Below are positions 8,480-17,212 of a stretch of DNA of 64,000 nucleotides, one piece after another (the first letter of the stretch is position 1; every line of letters starts with the position of its first letter). Source of the DNA: Chryseobacterium sp. OV279 (lineage in GTDB: Bacteria > Bacteroidota > Bacteroidia > Flavobacteriales > Weeksellaceae). A program made the translations under genes and the position numbers. Below the pieces are notes generated by a model. It did no database searches. It was not told where the DNA came from and was given only the letters and a program-made list of their open reading frames with translations. The DNA is taken from the NCBI RefSeq assembly GCF_900128945.1, contig NZ_FQUD01000001.1:310001-374000 (forward strand). The letters are read 5' to 3'.

Positions 8480-9124
8480 CTAGTTGCTCATGATTTTGCG
8501 ATACGCGTAAATGTCTTCAATCGTAACTACGCTCATCTCTTTTAAAGATGCAAATTTCACGATTTCAGGAAGTCTTGCCATCGAGCCATCTTCGTTAGTC
8601 AGCTCGCAAAGTACGGCATCGTCACCTAGATTGGCCATTTTTACAAGATCTACACTGCCTTCGGTATGGCCCCGTCTTTCGAAAACGCCACCTTGCTTAG
8701 CAATCAGTGGGAAAACGTGTCCAGGGCTTGCAATATGCGTTGCCTGTGCATTTTCAGCCACAGCTGTTCTGATCGTTGTTACACGGTCTTTTGCGGACAC
8801 ACCGGATTCAACGCCTTCTTTGGCTTCGATAGAAATGGTGAATGCGGTCTGGTTTTTTGAGTTGTTGGTTTCCACCATCGGACGCAGATTCAGGTGCTTG
8901 CTTTTTTCTTCCGAAATGCAAAGACATACGATACCGCTGCATTCGCGGATCAGAAGTGCCATGTCCTGTTCTGTAATGGTGGATGCGGGAAAGATGATAT
9001 CACCTTCGTTTTCACGGTTTTCATCATCTACTAAAAGAATTCCTTTTCCCTGTTGTAGTTTTAGAAGTGCATTTTCTACACGTTCTGTGGAGGTCGCTCC
9101 AAATTGTTCTAATAATTTTTCCAT
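8480..9124 (-). CDS. ribB: 3,4-dihydroxy-2-butanone 4-phosphate synthase
   Basis: 214 residues, the length of a stand-alone RibB without the GTP cyclohydrolase II (RibA) half. It converts ribulose 5-phosphate to 3,4-dihydroxy-2-butanone 4-phosphate plus formate, the four-carbon input to riboflavin. Visible signatures: the acidic loop [16 protein letters not shown] (metal and substrate binding), [21 protein letters not shown] and the [11 protein letters not shown] loop. An FMN riboswitch precedes it and a terminator follows it, so it is a single-gene, FMN-repressed unit. The long antisense frame over it is a shadow. Confidence 0.95.
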   Translation of the reverse strand: MEKLLEQFGATSTERVENALLKLQQGKGILLVDDENRENEGDIIFPASTITEQDMALLIRECSGIVCLCISEEKSKHLNLRPMVETNNSKNQTAFTISIEAKEGVESGVSAKDRVTTIRTAVAENAQATHIASPGHVFPLIAKQGGVFERRGHTEGSVDLVKMANLGDDAVLCELTNEDGSMARLPEIVKFASLKEMSVVTIEDIYAYRKIMSN

Positions 9125-9216
9125 GTTATTTTACTTTTAAAAGTTAAAATAGTCTTCGGTACATGGAAATGAAATACGGCACAATAAGCCCGTAAGGAAT
9201 CTTACTGACCGTTTCA

Positions 9217-9338
9217 TTTTCTTCTCCCATCCAGACTTTAACTGTCGGTTTTGGAATTTCACCAAATCAGTCCCTTCAAAAGAAAGGAGTCGCGGACTGT
9301 AACCGCCGGTAGGGAATTTCACCCTGCCCCGAAGAAAA
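9217..9338 (-). promoter_or_regulatory. FMN riboswitch (RFN element)
   Basis: Read on the minus strand, the conserved RFN blocks appear in order: TTCGGGGCAGGGTGAAATTC, CCCTACCGGCGGT, AGTCCGCGAC, GACTGATTTGGTGAAATTCC, AAAACCGACAGT and AGTCTGGATGGGAGAAGA. Pairing GGCAGGG/CCCTACC and GATTTGG/CCAAAACC is preserved. It ends about 95 bases before the ribB start, the usual position for FMN control of riboflavin genes. A 61-codon frame over it (9137-9322) is a shadow of this RNA. Confidence 0.95.
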
Positions 9339-9480
9339 CTTATACTAAGTTTTACTGTATGTTCTGATTTAAAATTTTATTTCATTGATTATATTTAACG
9401 CACAGACGGCAAATTTCGGGAAGTTTTTTGAATTGGAGAAGGGATTTTTGATGCTATTTATCAATTGTCGCTTTAAGTTC

Positions 9481-9511
9481 AAAAAAATAGCCATTCAAAG
9501 TTAGAATGGCT
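9481..9511 (-). terminator. Intrinsic terminator of the MORN-like gene
   Basis: AGCCATTC (9489-9496) pairs with GAATGGCT (9504-9511); the minus-strand read continues into ATTTTTTT. Confidence 0.75.
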
Positions 9512-9554
9512 TAATTTATAAAATTTTGATATTTTTTATTTAATAATTGTTGAT

Positions 9555-10040
9555 TTAAAGAATCTGTTTTCCATCCTTATATTCCTGAACTGTCTTTTCG
9601 AGTCCCTTTTCATTATACATTTCCCATTTGCCGTCATATACTCCATTTTTCCAGTTTCCTATGCCCCGGATATTTCCATTTTCGTACCAATATTCATGAG
9701 TTCCGTTTGGCTTTCCATTAATAAATTCGCCTTTTCTTGCTTTTTGTCCATTAGGATGCCAGTATTCCCAGACCCCATTTTCTTTCAGATTTTCAATCTT
9801 CCCGCTTGAGTATAATTTGCCATTTAAATAGTAAGCCTTTTTAAGTCCATCTGTTATTGGTTTAAATTCAAGTGTTTTTGATTGAACCTCATTTAAATTC
9901 TGGCTGTTTTTAATGAAATCCCCCTTAGCAATCAGGGTATTTCCAAGATAAACTTCATATTCTTCCAAATTTATATTTTGGGAGTACAGGTTTTTGCTTA
10001 CGAAAATTGTTAAGAGTAACGTAAGAAGTATTTTATACAT
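9555..10040 (-). CDS. Secreted MORN-type repeat protein (YwqK-like)
   Basis: The ATG at 10038-10040 gives MYKILLTLLLTIFVSKNLYSQ-like signal sequence; a second ATG five codons upstream is possible. After a spacer, four or five imperfect repeats of the pattern G-x-W-x-Y-[WY]-x-x-N-G-x follow: GVWEYWHPNGQKARKGEF, GTHEYWYENGNIRGIGNW, GKWEMYNEKGLEKTVQEY. This is the MORN variant seen in proteins annotated as YwqK-family antitoxins, but no toxin partner is adjacent and the protein looks secreted, so a toxin-antitoxin role is not supported. Gene-specific terminator downstream. Confidence 0.7.
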   Translation of the reverse strand: MYKILLTLLLTIFVSKNLYSQNINLEEYEVYLGNTLIAKGDFIKNSQNLNEVQSKTLEFKPITDGLKKAYYLNGKLYSSGKIENLKENGVWEYWHPNGQKARKGEFINGKPNGTHEYWYENGNIRGIGNWKNGVYDGKWEMYNEKGLEKTVQEYKDGKQIL

Positions 10041-10142
10041 AGATAAGATTGTCATTATTTTTCTTTTACAGATTTCTCGAGTTGGATTGTCAATAGTTTG
10101 ATAAGCATCGAGACATTTTCCAAAGATAAAAAGTTTTAAGTC

Positions 10143-10940
10143 TTAAGATTCATACTCCTTCAAATAAAAGACTATTTTCTTCTCAATTAAGTCAGACAGT
10201 GAATTCGCGATTTTTATCACTTTCGGAGGTGTATTTTCGTGGGCAAGTACGTAAATATTTTGATTCTCCAGACTGTACAGCAATTGATCTCCGTCACCAT
10301 ACAGCCAGAATTCTCCCAGAACCAGATATTGCTTTTTCTGAATAGTTTCGATCGTTAATTCATTACAATCCATTTCCAGCCCCTCTAATTTTAAAACGGA
10401 TACATTCCGGTACCATGTTATCAGGTCTTCAGGAAGTTTGATAGAGAGTTCTTTTTCTATATCCGGTATAAATTCCTGCTGTACACCGGCTTCGATGATG
10501 TCAGAATTACTGTATGATTTCGTTAATTGCCTGAAAAATTTCGGATAGCTGTCTTTTAAATAGCCAAATTTACTTTCAACGTCTTTCTGAAGCTGCTTCT
10601 CTTTTAGTTTTTCTGCTTTACAGAAATCATCAAATTCTCTTTCCCAGCCTTTTTTATAAAGATCAGAAAACTCAGCATTTATTTTCACAGATTTTAACCA
10701 GTCAAAAGCGCCCAGCTGCCCGATATACAGATTTCTGACCCCGCTGAAACTTTCCTTAGGTTTTATTTTAAGGAAGGCCGTTCTTCCACATACTTTTTCT
10801 ACGTCACCTTTATGATCGCTGAACCAGCTCAGCCATTCCTGTGCGGTGAGTTTTCCTTCTGAAAGACTGGTGAATTGGTCAATGATTTCCTGTTGCATCA
10901 TGGGCTGTTTACTCGGTTCAAAATTTATTTTTCTATCCAT
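10143..10940 (-). CDS. SMI1/KNR4 (SUKH)-family protein
   Basis: 265 residues, soluble, with no signal peptide. The C-terminal half has the SUKH pattern: IPDIEKELSIKLPEDLITWYRNVSVLKLEG, then QYLVLGEFWLYGDGDQLLYSLENQN and IKIANSLSDLIEKKIVFYLKEYES. SUKH proteins are often immunity proteins against polymorphic toxins, but many have other roles. The start overlaps the end of the LytTR regulator gene by 16 bases, so translation is likely coupled; an internal ATG at 10899-10901 would remove the overlap. No toxin gene is adjacent. The link to a sensory operon is unusual. Confidence 0.65.
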   Translation of the reverse strand: MDRKINFEPSKQPMMQQEIIDQFTSLSEGKLTAQEWLSWFSDHKGDVEKVCGRTAFLKIKPKESFSGVRNLYIGQLGAFDWLKSVKINAEFSDLYKKGWEREFDDFCKAEKLKEKQLQKDVESKFGYLKDSYPKFFRQLTKSYSNSDIIEAGVQQEFIPDIEKELSIKLPEDLITWYRNVSVLKLEGLEMDCNELTIETIQKKQYLVLGEFWLYGDGDQLLYSLENQNIYVLAHENTPPKVIKIANSLSDLIEKKIVFYLKEYES

Positions 10941-11704
10941 TTCCGGAAGAGGCTGGTATTGCTTTGGCTGGTTATCAAATACCTCTCATATCCCTCTATC
11001 TTTAAAGCTAATGCATTTTTAGAATAACGTTCAATTCTTTCGATGAATTTTTTATTAACAAGTTCACTGCGGTTGATCCTGAAAAACTCCAATGGATTAA
11101 GCTGTATTTCGATTTCCTTTAAGGTAGATACATTTAGCAGATGTTTTTTTCCTGTTTTATCCAGAGCAAAAACAACGCCTTCGTCAGCCTCAAAAAGCAG
11201 AATGTCTTTTGTTTCAAAAAAATAAATCCCCTGAGTGGTATTGACGGAAAATCGTCCTTTGTATTTTTTTTCTGCCCCATTGCCAATGATCTGATCCAGT
11301 TTTAAATGCAAAGAATGATCTGTTGTGTGACTTTTTCTGAGCAATAGAAATTTATTCCAGGCCTTTTGGAATCTTTCTAATGAAAAAGGTTTTAAAAGAT
11401 ATTCTATGCCGTTGCTTTCGAAAGCATCCATCCAAAACCGGTCATAGGCAGTTGTGAAGATGATGGGGCAGGAAATCTGTACGTCACGGTAAATATCAAA
11501 TGCATTTCCATCCAAAAGTTCAATGTCCGAGAGGATAAGGTCAATAGTAACATTGGTTTTTAGGAAATTCACAGCATCCTGTATCGTATCTACCTCTGCT
11601 TCTACGGAAATGGGTTCGTTTACCTCGTCCAGAAATCTTCTGAGTTTTTTTCTTGCCGGGATTTCATCTTCAATGATAAGAATTTTGATCATTTCTCTTG
11701 TCAT
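10925..11704 (-). CDS. LytTR-family response regulator
   Basis: 259 residues. Receiver domain about 5-120: acidic cluster IIEDE, phospho-acceptor Asp60 in LILSDIELLDGNAFD, conserved Lys in LLKPFSLERF. The C-terminal LytTR DNA-binding domain (about 150-258) shows GRFSVNTTQGIYFFETKDILLFEADEG, FFRINRSELVNKKFIERIE and YLITSQSNTSLFRKWIEK. Its ATG overlaps the TGA of the kinase gene; an ATG four codons later is also possible. It forms an operon with the LytS-type kinase upstream and a SUKH protein downstream. Target genes are unknown. Confidence 0.9.
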   Translation of the reverse strand: MTREMIKILIIEDEIPARKKLRRFLDEVNEPISVEAEVDTIQDAVNFLKTNVTIDLILSDIELLDGNAFDIYRDVQISCPIIFTTAYDRFWMDAFESNGIEYLLKPFSLERFQKAWNKFLLLRKSHTTDHSLHLKLDQIIGNGAEKKYKGRFSVNTTQGIYFFETKDILLFEADEGVVFALDKTGKKHLLNVSTLKEIEIQLNPLEFFRINRSELVNKKFIERIERYSKNALALKIEGYERYLITSQSNTSLFRKWIEK

Positions 11705-12720
11705 GGGATTATGGGTAAAGTTACTGAAAACTCATTTTCCGTATGGACGATTTCAAACTGTGTACCGGCTAACAGAGCATATTGCTGTCTCAGATTATTC
11801 AGTGCCCTTCCGGAAGTGGATTTTGTGTTTCTTTTGATCACGGTATTATTTGATACAACAAGACTGCTGTCTGCAGAGATGGTAATCAAAACAGGATTTT
11901 TTTCTGTTCCGAGGTTGTGCTGAATGGCATTTTCCAAAAGCAGCTGCAGGGTGAGCGGTATGATTTGGCCCCTGGTGTTTAGATTTTGGATTTCCAGCAG
12001 ATAGGCATTGCCATACTTGTGCTGCATGAGGTTGAAGTATTTTTTTGCAAAAGAAATTTCTTCATCTATTGAGATTAAACTTTTATCAGAAACCTGAAGA
12101 ACATACCGGTATATTTCAGCAAATTCATTCAGGAAATCAGAGGCTTTGTATTGATCTTCGTTGATTAACTGGTCTAAAACATTCAAATTGTTGAACAGGA
12201 AATGGGGGTTAAGCTGTGATTTGAGCTGGCTGATCTTTGCTTCGGAGAATGCCTGATTATATTCATCGATCTGTTTTTGTTTTCTTTTGTTTTTTTGATA
12301 ATAGTAGAAAGCCAGAAAAAAACTTCCATAGATAAAAGTGTCCATTATTTCGGACAGGGTTGAAAGTATCAGGGTTTCCTGATTGAAATTTCTTTCAAAA
12401 GTGTTAAATGCCAGTGAGATGCACAGTCCTAATAGCTTCATGACTGCTAAATAGACGAGCATTGAGGTGCTGAATATTTTTAATGCTTCACCCGTGCTGA
12501 AAGTATCTGATTTCTGCCAGTGTTTCATAAAGAATTCCATCACAAAAAACAGAATTCCGGCACTTATAAAAGACAGGACTGCTGCTTCCGGAGTGAAGAT
12601 GTACCAGTCAAGTGTTTTCCTTACCAGAAGCCTGATCTGTATGGATTGGGCATAGCCAAAAAGAAATACAAAAAGTAGAAAGTACTTGCTTTGCCTAATT
12701 TCGTTCAAAATATTTTTCAT
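11701..12720 (-). CDS. LytS-type sensor histidine kinase
   Basis: I place the start at the ATG on 12718-12720 (MKNILNEIRQSKYFLL), because the longer frame from 12744 runs from just beside the preceding gene's terminator. Four hydrophobic segments occupy about residues 10-145, followed by a coiled linker and the His_kinase domain with the signature LKSQLNPHFLFNNLNVLDQL and the ATPase box LQLLLENAIQHNLG. Overlap with the LytTR gene by 4 bases shows they are a pair. LytS/LytTR systems in Bacteroidetes lack a universal ligand, so the signal is unknown. Confidence 0.87.
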   Translation of the reverse strand: MKNILNEIRQSKYFLLFVFLFGYAQSIQIRLLVRKTLDWYIFTPEAAVLSFISAGILFFVMEFFMKHWQKSDTFSTGEALKIFSTSMLVYLAVMKLLGLCISLAFNTFERNFNQETLILSTLSEIMDTFIYGSFFLAFYYYQKNKRKQKQIDEYNQAFSEAKISQLKSQLNPHFLFNNLNVLDQLINEDQYKASDFLNEFAEIYRYVLQVSDKSLISIDEEISFAKKYFNLMQHKYGNAYLLEIQNLNTRGQIIPLTLQLLLENAIQHNLGTEKNPVLITISADSSLVVSNNTVIKRNTKSTSGRALNNLRQQYALLAGTQFEIVHTENEFSVTLPIIP

Positions 12721-12742
12721 AGATATTCTGGTCAGATGATAC

Positions 12743-12771
12743 AAAAATAGCCCTATAAAAAATAAAGGGCT
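12743..12771 (-). terminator. Intrinsic terminator of the gene at 12786
   Basis: AGCCCT (12749-12754) pairs with AGGGCT (12766-12771), followed on the minus strand by ATTTTTG. Its position argues for starting the kinase at 12720. Confidence 0.6.
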
Positions 12772-12785
12772 GCTGATGACTCAAA

Positions 12786-13535
12786 TTATTTTGTCTTATG
12801 ATCCGGGAATGATGCGGTGACCTCTCCTTTGTCATTATAGAAATCAAGTTTTGCATTATTTTCTTTATCAATATAGAACATCGCTTTGGGCATTCCTTTG
12901 TCGTCAAATAAAAAGAGGCCGTTATTTTCAGCTTTGGATTTCCCCAGCATAATTCTCGGAGCGCCTCCTATCAGATTCTTTTTTACATAGTCGTCATACT
13001 TTTGCTGCATGGCTTTAGGATCTTTTTTCCGGAGGTCTTCAAGTTCTTTCATAATTTCGGAAGTTTTTATTTGTGATTCTTCTGAAGGACGGTCATTAAA
13101 AGCAAGACTGCTGGACACAAACCGTTTGCCCCCTTTTGTATAATCCTGAGTTAAAAGCTGCATTACCTGATCTCCATTGTATTGATCATAGGTTAATGAT
13201 AAACCTGAGCTATGTCCGTTTTCCTTTTTTTGTCCGTCATAGATAAATCCTCCACATTCAATACCGTCTTCATTAAAAAACAGCATTCCTGAACGTTTTT
13301 TCCTGCTTTCATTGGTTGGGCGGGTATTGATTTTATCGTTTCCGTTGGGAAACCGGTCAACATTGGTAATGATCATTTTTACCGTGCCGTCTTTTTCCAC
13401 GATATTAATTCTTTCGACATCAATTTCCGTGAATTTTTGATTTCCGTTTGTTTTAAAAGCTGAGGTCGTAAGGAAAACCATCCCGATTACTGTTGCAAAA
13501 GCAAACGCTCTTAGAAAAATCAATTCTTTATTCAT
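12786..13535 (-). CDS. Hypothetical membrane-anchored or secreted protein
   Basis: 249 residues. One hydrophobic segment (about 7-26, LRAFAFATVIGMVFLTTSAF) may be a signal peptide or anchor. The rest is polar. It includes IDVERINIVEKDGTVKMIITNVDRFP, SGMLFFNEDGIECGGFIYDG and, near the end, GGAPRIMLGKSKAENNGLFLFDDKGMPKAMFYID, a set of repeated F-x-D-x-x-G turns that suggests short beta-hairpins. I recognise no named family. It stands between two terminators, so it is probably its own transcription unit. Confidence 0.65.
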   Translation of the reverse strand: MNKELIFLRAFAFATVIGMVFLTTSAFKTNGNQKFTEIDVERINIVEKDGTVKMIITNVDRFPNGNDKINTRPTNESRKKRSGMLFFNEDGIECGGFIYDGQKKENGHSSGLSLTYDQYNGDQVMQLLTQDYTKGGKRFVSSSLAFNDRPSEESQIKTSEIMKELEDLRKKDPKAMQQKYDDYVKKNLIGGAPRIMLGKSKAENNGLFLFDDKGMPKAMFYIDKENNAKLDFYNDKGEVTASFPDHKTK

Positions 13536-13610
13536 AGTGTTGTTATATTGTATAGGACAAAACTATTCAGATATTGATTGCTCCTCAAACCAAAAGTAAT
13601 AAGCCAAGGA

Positions 13611-13636
13611 AAAATTCCTTTGAATAAAGGAATTTT
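13611..13636 (-). terminator. Intrinsic terminator of the DUF4272 gene
   Basis: AAAATTCCTTT (13611-13621) and AAAGGAATTTT (13626-13636) form an 11-base-pair stem with a GAAT loop; TTTTTCC follows on the minus strand. Confidence 0.65.
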
Positions 13637-13682
13637 AGGAATGAGTTACATGATAGTGGCAGAAAAGTTCTTGTTACACAGA

Positions 13683-14342
13683 TTAAGTATCACATGAAAC
13701 ATCATCCCAATCCTGATCCATATAGGTGATCAGCCAGTTTAAGGCATAATGTCTTTCATACACAATCCCGGAATCTATTGTCTCCATTTCAAGGTTGTTG
13801 ATGCGGGCATCTACACAGGCCCAATCGTATCTGTAATACAAATCAGCTGCATCAAGGATTTCAGATTTTGAACGGACTTCATAATTTCGACTGATGAAAT
13901 CATTGGGATTGAGGTCTCCACCCACAGGATAATGCTCCGCTGGGATATCATTCAGATCGCACAGTTCATCAGGAAAGGGTAGGGTGTCAACGATTTTTAG
14001 GGCCCAAAATAAAACCCAGATGCATTCACACTTCCAGCTTTCCTGAGATTTTTTGTGTTCTGTGGGATCGTTTAAAAAATCTTTTTCGTCCGGAGTCACA
14101 AAGTCCCAGAGATCATATTCTTTAAGATAATCAATGGCCTCTTCCGGCTCAATGGAATCAAAAGCGATAAGGTTGGTGACAGCAAGAACGGTCAGCCTTT
14201 GCGCGATTTCTTCAGAAGTTCTCAGGGTGGTTTCTTCTTCCGTTTCTATATAGGGAAGGTTGAAATTAATTTTAATTCCTTCTTTTTTGAGGATTTCCTC
14301 AGTTCTTTCTTTTCGTGAAAGGCCTTCTTCGTTGATGGACAT
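13683..14342 (-). CDS. DUF4272-family protein
   Basis: 219 residues, acidic and soluble. The family signature is visible: LRTSEEIAQRLTVLAVTNLIAFD near 42-64, the central ECIWVLFWALKIVDTLPFPDELCD and the C-terminal ALNWLITYMDQDWDDVSCDT. DUF4272 proteins have no established biochemical function; they occur in accessory loci with other small soluble proteins, including immunity-type families. It is followed by its own terminator and preceded by an alpha/beta hydrolase gene 32 bases upstream, so the two may share a transcript. Confidence 0.7.
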   Translation of the reverse strand: MSINEEGLSRKERTEEILKKEGIKINFNLPYIETEEETTLRTSEEIAQRLTVLAVTNLIAFDSIEPEEAIDYLKEYDLWDFVTPDEKDFLNDPTEHKKSQESWKCECIWVLFWALKIVDTLPFPDELCDLNDIPAEHYPVGGDLNPNDFISRNYEVRSKSEILDAADLYYRYDWACVDARINNLEMETIDSGIVYERHYALNWLITYMDQDWDDVSCDT

Positions 14343-14374
14343 ATTGAATATAATAAAAGATGGGTGTGATGAAT

Positions 14375-15154
14375 TTAGATGAGTTCTTTGATGGTCTGTT
14401 CAAGTAATTCGTTAAACTTCTCCGGATTTTCCAGCATTGGATAATGACCGGTTCCGGCTATTTCAATAGAGTTGTAATCTTTTAAATACTTTCTGTTATT
14501 CTCAATGTTAGTAGGAGAATTATCAGAATTGATGGCTCTTACCGGCACCTGAACTTTTGAAGCGGTATCCCTGAAATCTTTTATATATAAAGGTCTTAGT
14601 AGATAGATGGCTGCTTCCGATGTGTTTTGAAGGAACTCATTCTGTAGCCTTTCTCTTACATCCGAAGGTGTGTTTTCCACAAAAAGATATTGGGGAAGAA
14701 TATGTTCCACCGCATTTTTAAAATCGTTGCGATAATGCACAAACATATATTGTTCAGCCTGCTCATCCGTAAAGGCTTCATCTAAATCTTTTATCGTATC
14801 TATCAGAACAAGAGCCTTAACCTGAGGGATCTTTAAAGAAGCTTCCAGTACATAAGCTCCTGACATCGAGTGTCCTACAAGAATAATTTCTGATGAACCA
14901 ATCTGATCTGCTACAGCTTTGATATCATCTGCATACAGCTCACTTGACCATTCTTTCCGCGATTTATCAGATAAGCCGTGTCCTGCAAGACTCATTTGTA
15001 CAATATGATAGGTATTCCTGAAATATTCTTCTTGGCTGTTCCACCATTCTGCATTGCCGAGCCATCCGTGTACGAATAATAGGGTAGGATTTCCCTGCCC
15101 GCTTTCTTTATAATGAATTTTCTGTCCGTCTGACGATTGTGCGTATTTTTCCAT
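14375..15154 (-). CDS. Alpha/beta hydrolase
   Basis: The ATG at 15152-15154 (MEKYAQSSDGQKIHYKESGQ) is chosen; the longer frame adds 19 residues with no homology-like character. The hydrolase fold is clear: oxyanion loop LLFVHGWLGNAEWW, nucleophile elbow EIILVGHSMSGAYVLE (Ser in GHSMSG), and C-terminal histidine in IAGTGHYPMLENPE. The catalytic acid is probably the Asp of VRAINSDNSP. There is no signal peptide, so it is cytoplasmic. The substrate cannot be inferred; the closest pattern is that of small esterases or carboxylic-ester hydrolases. Confidence 0.82.
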   Translation of the reverse strand: MEKYAQSSDGQKIHYKESGQGNPTLLFVHGWLGNAEWWNSQEEYFRNTYHIVQMSLAGHGLSDKSRKEWSSELYADDIKAVADQIGSSEIILVGHSMSGAYVLEASLKIPQVKALVLIDTIKDLDEAFTDEQAEQYMFVHYRNDFKNAVEHILPQYLFVENTPSDVRERLQNEFLQNTSEAAIYLLRPLYIKDFRDTASKVQVPVRAINSDNSPTNIENNRKYLKDYNSIEIAGTGHYPMLENPEKFNELLEQTIKELI

Positions 15155-15270
15155 GATTAATATATTGTTCTGCTTGTATAGCGAGTTTGTGATTAAAAGG
15201 CTAATGTACAAAAAGAGATTTGTAAAGTATGGTGAAATCCCTGTATTATTGGGCTTTTTTGAAGATTTGT

Positions 15271-15819
15271 TTATGGGCGCTGCGGTTCATAGATGAGCTG
15301 TACCACTCCGGATCGGAAGGTATGGGTGGCCATCAGTTTCAGTTCCAGCCTCTCTTTCATATTTTCAAATAATGGTTTTCCGCTTCCTAAGGCAACAGGG
15401 TGAACAGAGATTCTGTATACATCGATAAGATGAAGCTGAATAAAGGTTTTGATAAGACTGGCCCCACCGTAAAGCCAGATGTCTTTTCCAGGCTGTTTTT
15501 TGATCTCTGCCACTTTTTCAGCAATGTCTGAAATGATAAAAACGGCCTGCGGATCCTCTCTGGTCTGTGTTGAAAAGACATATTTGTTTTTTGAATGTAC
15601 AGCTGTCCAAAGTTTCTTTTCTTCAGCATCAGCACTGTCTTCCGGCTGATAATTTCCCCATGCATCATAACTTACCCTGCCATAAAAAATGGTGTCGATA
15701 CTGTCCAGAAATCCGTCAAAATTCATGTCGTCATCCATAATGCACCAATCGGTTTCCCCATTGGGTCCTTCAATAAATCCATCTAAAGTAACGGCGAGAT
15801 CAAGAACTACTTTTTTCAT
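15271..15819 (-). CDS. Dihydrofolate reductase-like (RibD C-terminal) family protein
   Basis: 182 residues, the usual size. N-terminal MKKVVLDLAVTLDGFIEGPNGETDW is the signature of this family, followed by IDTIFYGRVSYDAWGNY, KNKYVFSTQTR and the nucleotide-binding loop DIWLYGGASLIKTFIQLHLIDVYRISVHPVALGSGKPLF. Members bind NADPH with a DHFR fold; substrates are mostly unknown and few are true folate reductases. It stands alone between genes on the same strand. Confidence 0.85.
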   Translation of the reverse strand: MKKVVLDLAVTLDGFIEGPNGETDWCIMDDDMNFDGFLDSIDTIFYGRVSYDAWGNYQPEDSADAEEKKLWTAVHSKNKYVFSTQTREDPQAVFIISDIAEKVAEIKKQPGKDIWLYGGASLIKTFIQLHLIDVYRISVHPVALGSGKPLFENMKERLELKLMATHTFRSGVVQLIYEPQRP

Positions 15820-15854
15820 GTTTATTATTCATTAGGTTTTGGTACTGTAAAAAT

Positions 15855-15885
15855 AAAAAAACGCTCTGAAGCCAGAACGTTTTGC
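15855..15885 (-). terminator. Intrinsic terminator of the propeller gene
   Basis: AAAACG (15858-15863) with inner TCTG pairs with CAGA and CGTTTT (to 15883), followed by A/T-rich sequence with a T run on the minus strand. Confidence 0.6.
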
Positions 15886-15896
15886 GTTATAAAATG

Positions 15897-17141
15897 TTAC
15901 CATTTCCAGATCTGTGGCTCGTCTTTCCAGATCAGCAGCCTGAATTCCTCATAATGATTTCCGTTTCCGATGGTGTGTGTATCCCGTCGGCCTTTGTCCA
16001 GTTTCAATTGGTGCAAAATCCCGGAGTGGGCAGCTACCCAAAGTGTTTTTTCATCATCCGAAAGAGTCATTCCCGAGATTGAGGAACCAAAGAAGTGTCT
16101 CCACAAGCGATTTCCTTCTTTATCAAATGCTTTGATGTATCCGTAAGCATCCCCCAGAATGTAATAGTCTTTTGTAGCGGTACCTGCGTACACTCTCATT
16201 TCCTCATCGATAGTGGTATAATCATCACTTTCTGTATACGCTTCGATATCAGCACTTTCATACTGACCGGAATTGATGCCTATGGTAATTCCGTTGTAGA
16301 AATGACATGAATTTGTGATCAGCTGGCTGTCATCTTTAGTAAACAGACAGAAATGCGGGTAGGAGGACTGTGCCCCGATCGAGCCTAAAGTATTGCCTTC
16401 CGGATCTAAAATCCTGTGATCATAGCTTTGGTCTCCCACCACAATGTAGGAATTGTCGTTGGAAAGGGTCGCATTTTCCATATCAATGTCAGGTGTCCAG
16501 TCTTCTTCGTCATCTTCATTGATCGGATGAATGAGTTTTTCTTCTTTCTGCGAGATCAGATAGATTCCGAATGAAGTGACCAGAAGAACTTTGCTTCCAT
16601 CGTTGAACGGGATCAACTCTGTAATTCCCAGTTCTGCAGTTTGGTTCAATTCAAATTCGTTGATGAGTTCTCCTTCCCAGCCTTTGTAAACTGATATTTT
16701 ACCGGGAGTTGCGATGGCAAAAACATCATCCCGTTTTGATTTACCAATGGCCTGTATCTTTTCTTCAAGTTGAGTCACCTGACCATGATCCAGCAGATAA
16801 GCCTGTCTTTTTTCATAGGAAGTTCCGGTCATGAAAACGATCTTTTCACCGGAAATAAAATGAAGCTGCTCAATGCTCTGCGACCTGTTTTCCAGTAAAG
16901 GAATGATAGGCGTATGAGCTGGCGGAAAGTTCGCTCTGAAGTTTTCAATATCTCCGTTCTGATTGGCTGTTTTAAGCAGATTAAAAACGCTTTCCGCAAG
17001 ATTTGATCTCTTATCTTCAGGTTCTTCGCCTTTCCAGTTTTCCCAGCCGTTCTTTTCACCGAAATCAACCATTTCATTAATTTCTGTTGCATAGCGTTCT
17101 CCTTTTGAGAACCATTCTTCCTGGATTGTAGTGTTTTGCAT
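15897..17141 (-). CDS. Hypothetical beta-propeller-like protein
   Basis: 414 residues, acidic, with no signal peptide. Residues 1-90 are helical (NEMVDFGEKNGWENWKGEEP, SVFNLLKTANQ). From about 95 on there are six or so blade-like repeats of the WD40/PQQ kind: ISGEKIVFMTGTSYEKRQAYLL, DDVFAIATPGKISVYKGWEG, GSKVLLVTSFGIYLISQ, NSYIVVGDQSYDHRILDPEG, TKDYYILGDAYGYIKAFDKEG, EKTLWVAAHSGILHQLKLDKG. This suggests one propeller used for binding rather than catalysis. The partner is unknown. Confidence 0.65.
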   Translation of the reverse strand: MQNTTIQEEWFSKGERYATEINEMVDFGEKNGWENWKGEEPEDKRSNLAESVFNLLKTANQNGDIENFRANFPPAHTPIIPLLENRSQSIEQLHFISGEKIVFMTGTSYEKRQAYLLDHGQVTQLEEKIQAIGKSKRDDVFAIATPGKISVYKGWEGELINEFELNQTAELGITELIPFNDGSKVLLVTSFGIYLISQKEEKLIHPINEDDEEDWTPDIDMENATLSNDNSYIVVGDQSYDHRILDPEGNTLGSIGAQSSYPHFCLFTKDDSQLITNSCHFYNGITIGINSGQYESADIEAYTESDDYTTIDEEMRVYAGTATKDYYILGDAYGYIKAFDKEGNRLWRHFFGSSISGMTLSDDEKTLWVAAHSGILHQLKLDKGRRDTHTIGNGNHYEEFRLLIWKDEPQIWKW

Positions 17142-17212
17142 AATTGATGATTAAATAAATTTGGAGATATTCTGTACGGGAATATCCTGTCTTAAAAATA
17201 AAATTATTTTTT

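Noticed and set aside
8511..9140. 209-codon frame on the plus strand opposite ribB
   Set aside because: It is antisense to a highly conserved gene with intact motifs, has low-complexity Ser/Cys/Phe-rich composition, and shows no family pattern.
9137..9322. 61-codon minus-strand frame upstream of ribB
   Set aside because: It coincides exactly with the FMN riboswitch; the composition is that of a structured RNA.
9555..10040. Toxin-antitoxin call for the MORN protein
   Set aside because: YwqK-family naming is common, but the protein has a signal peptide and no toxin gene is next to it.
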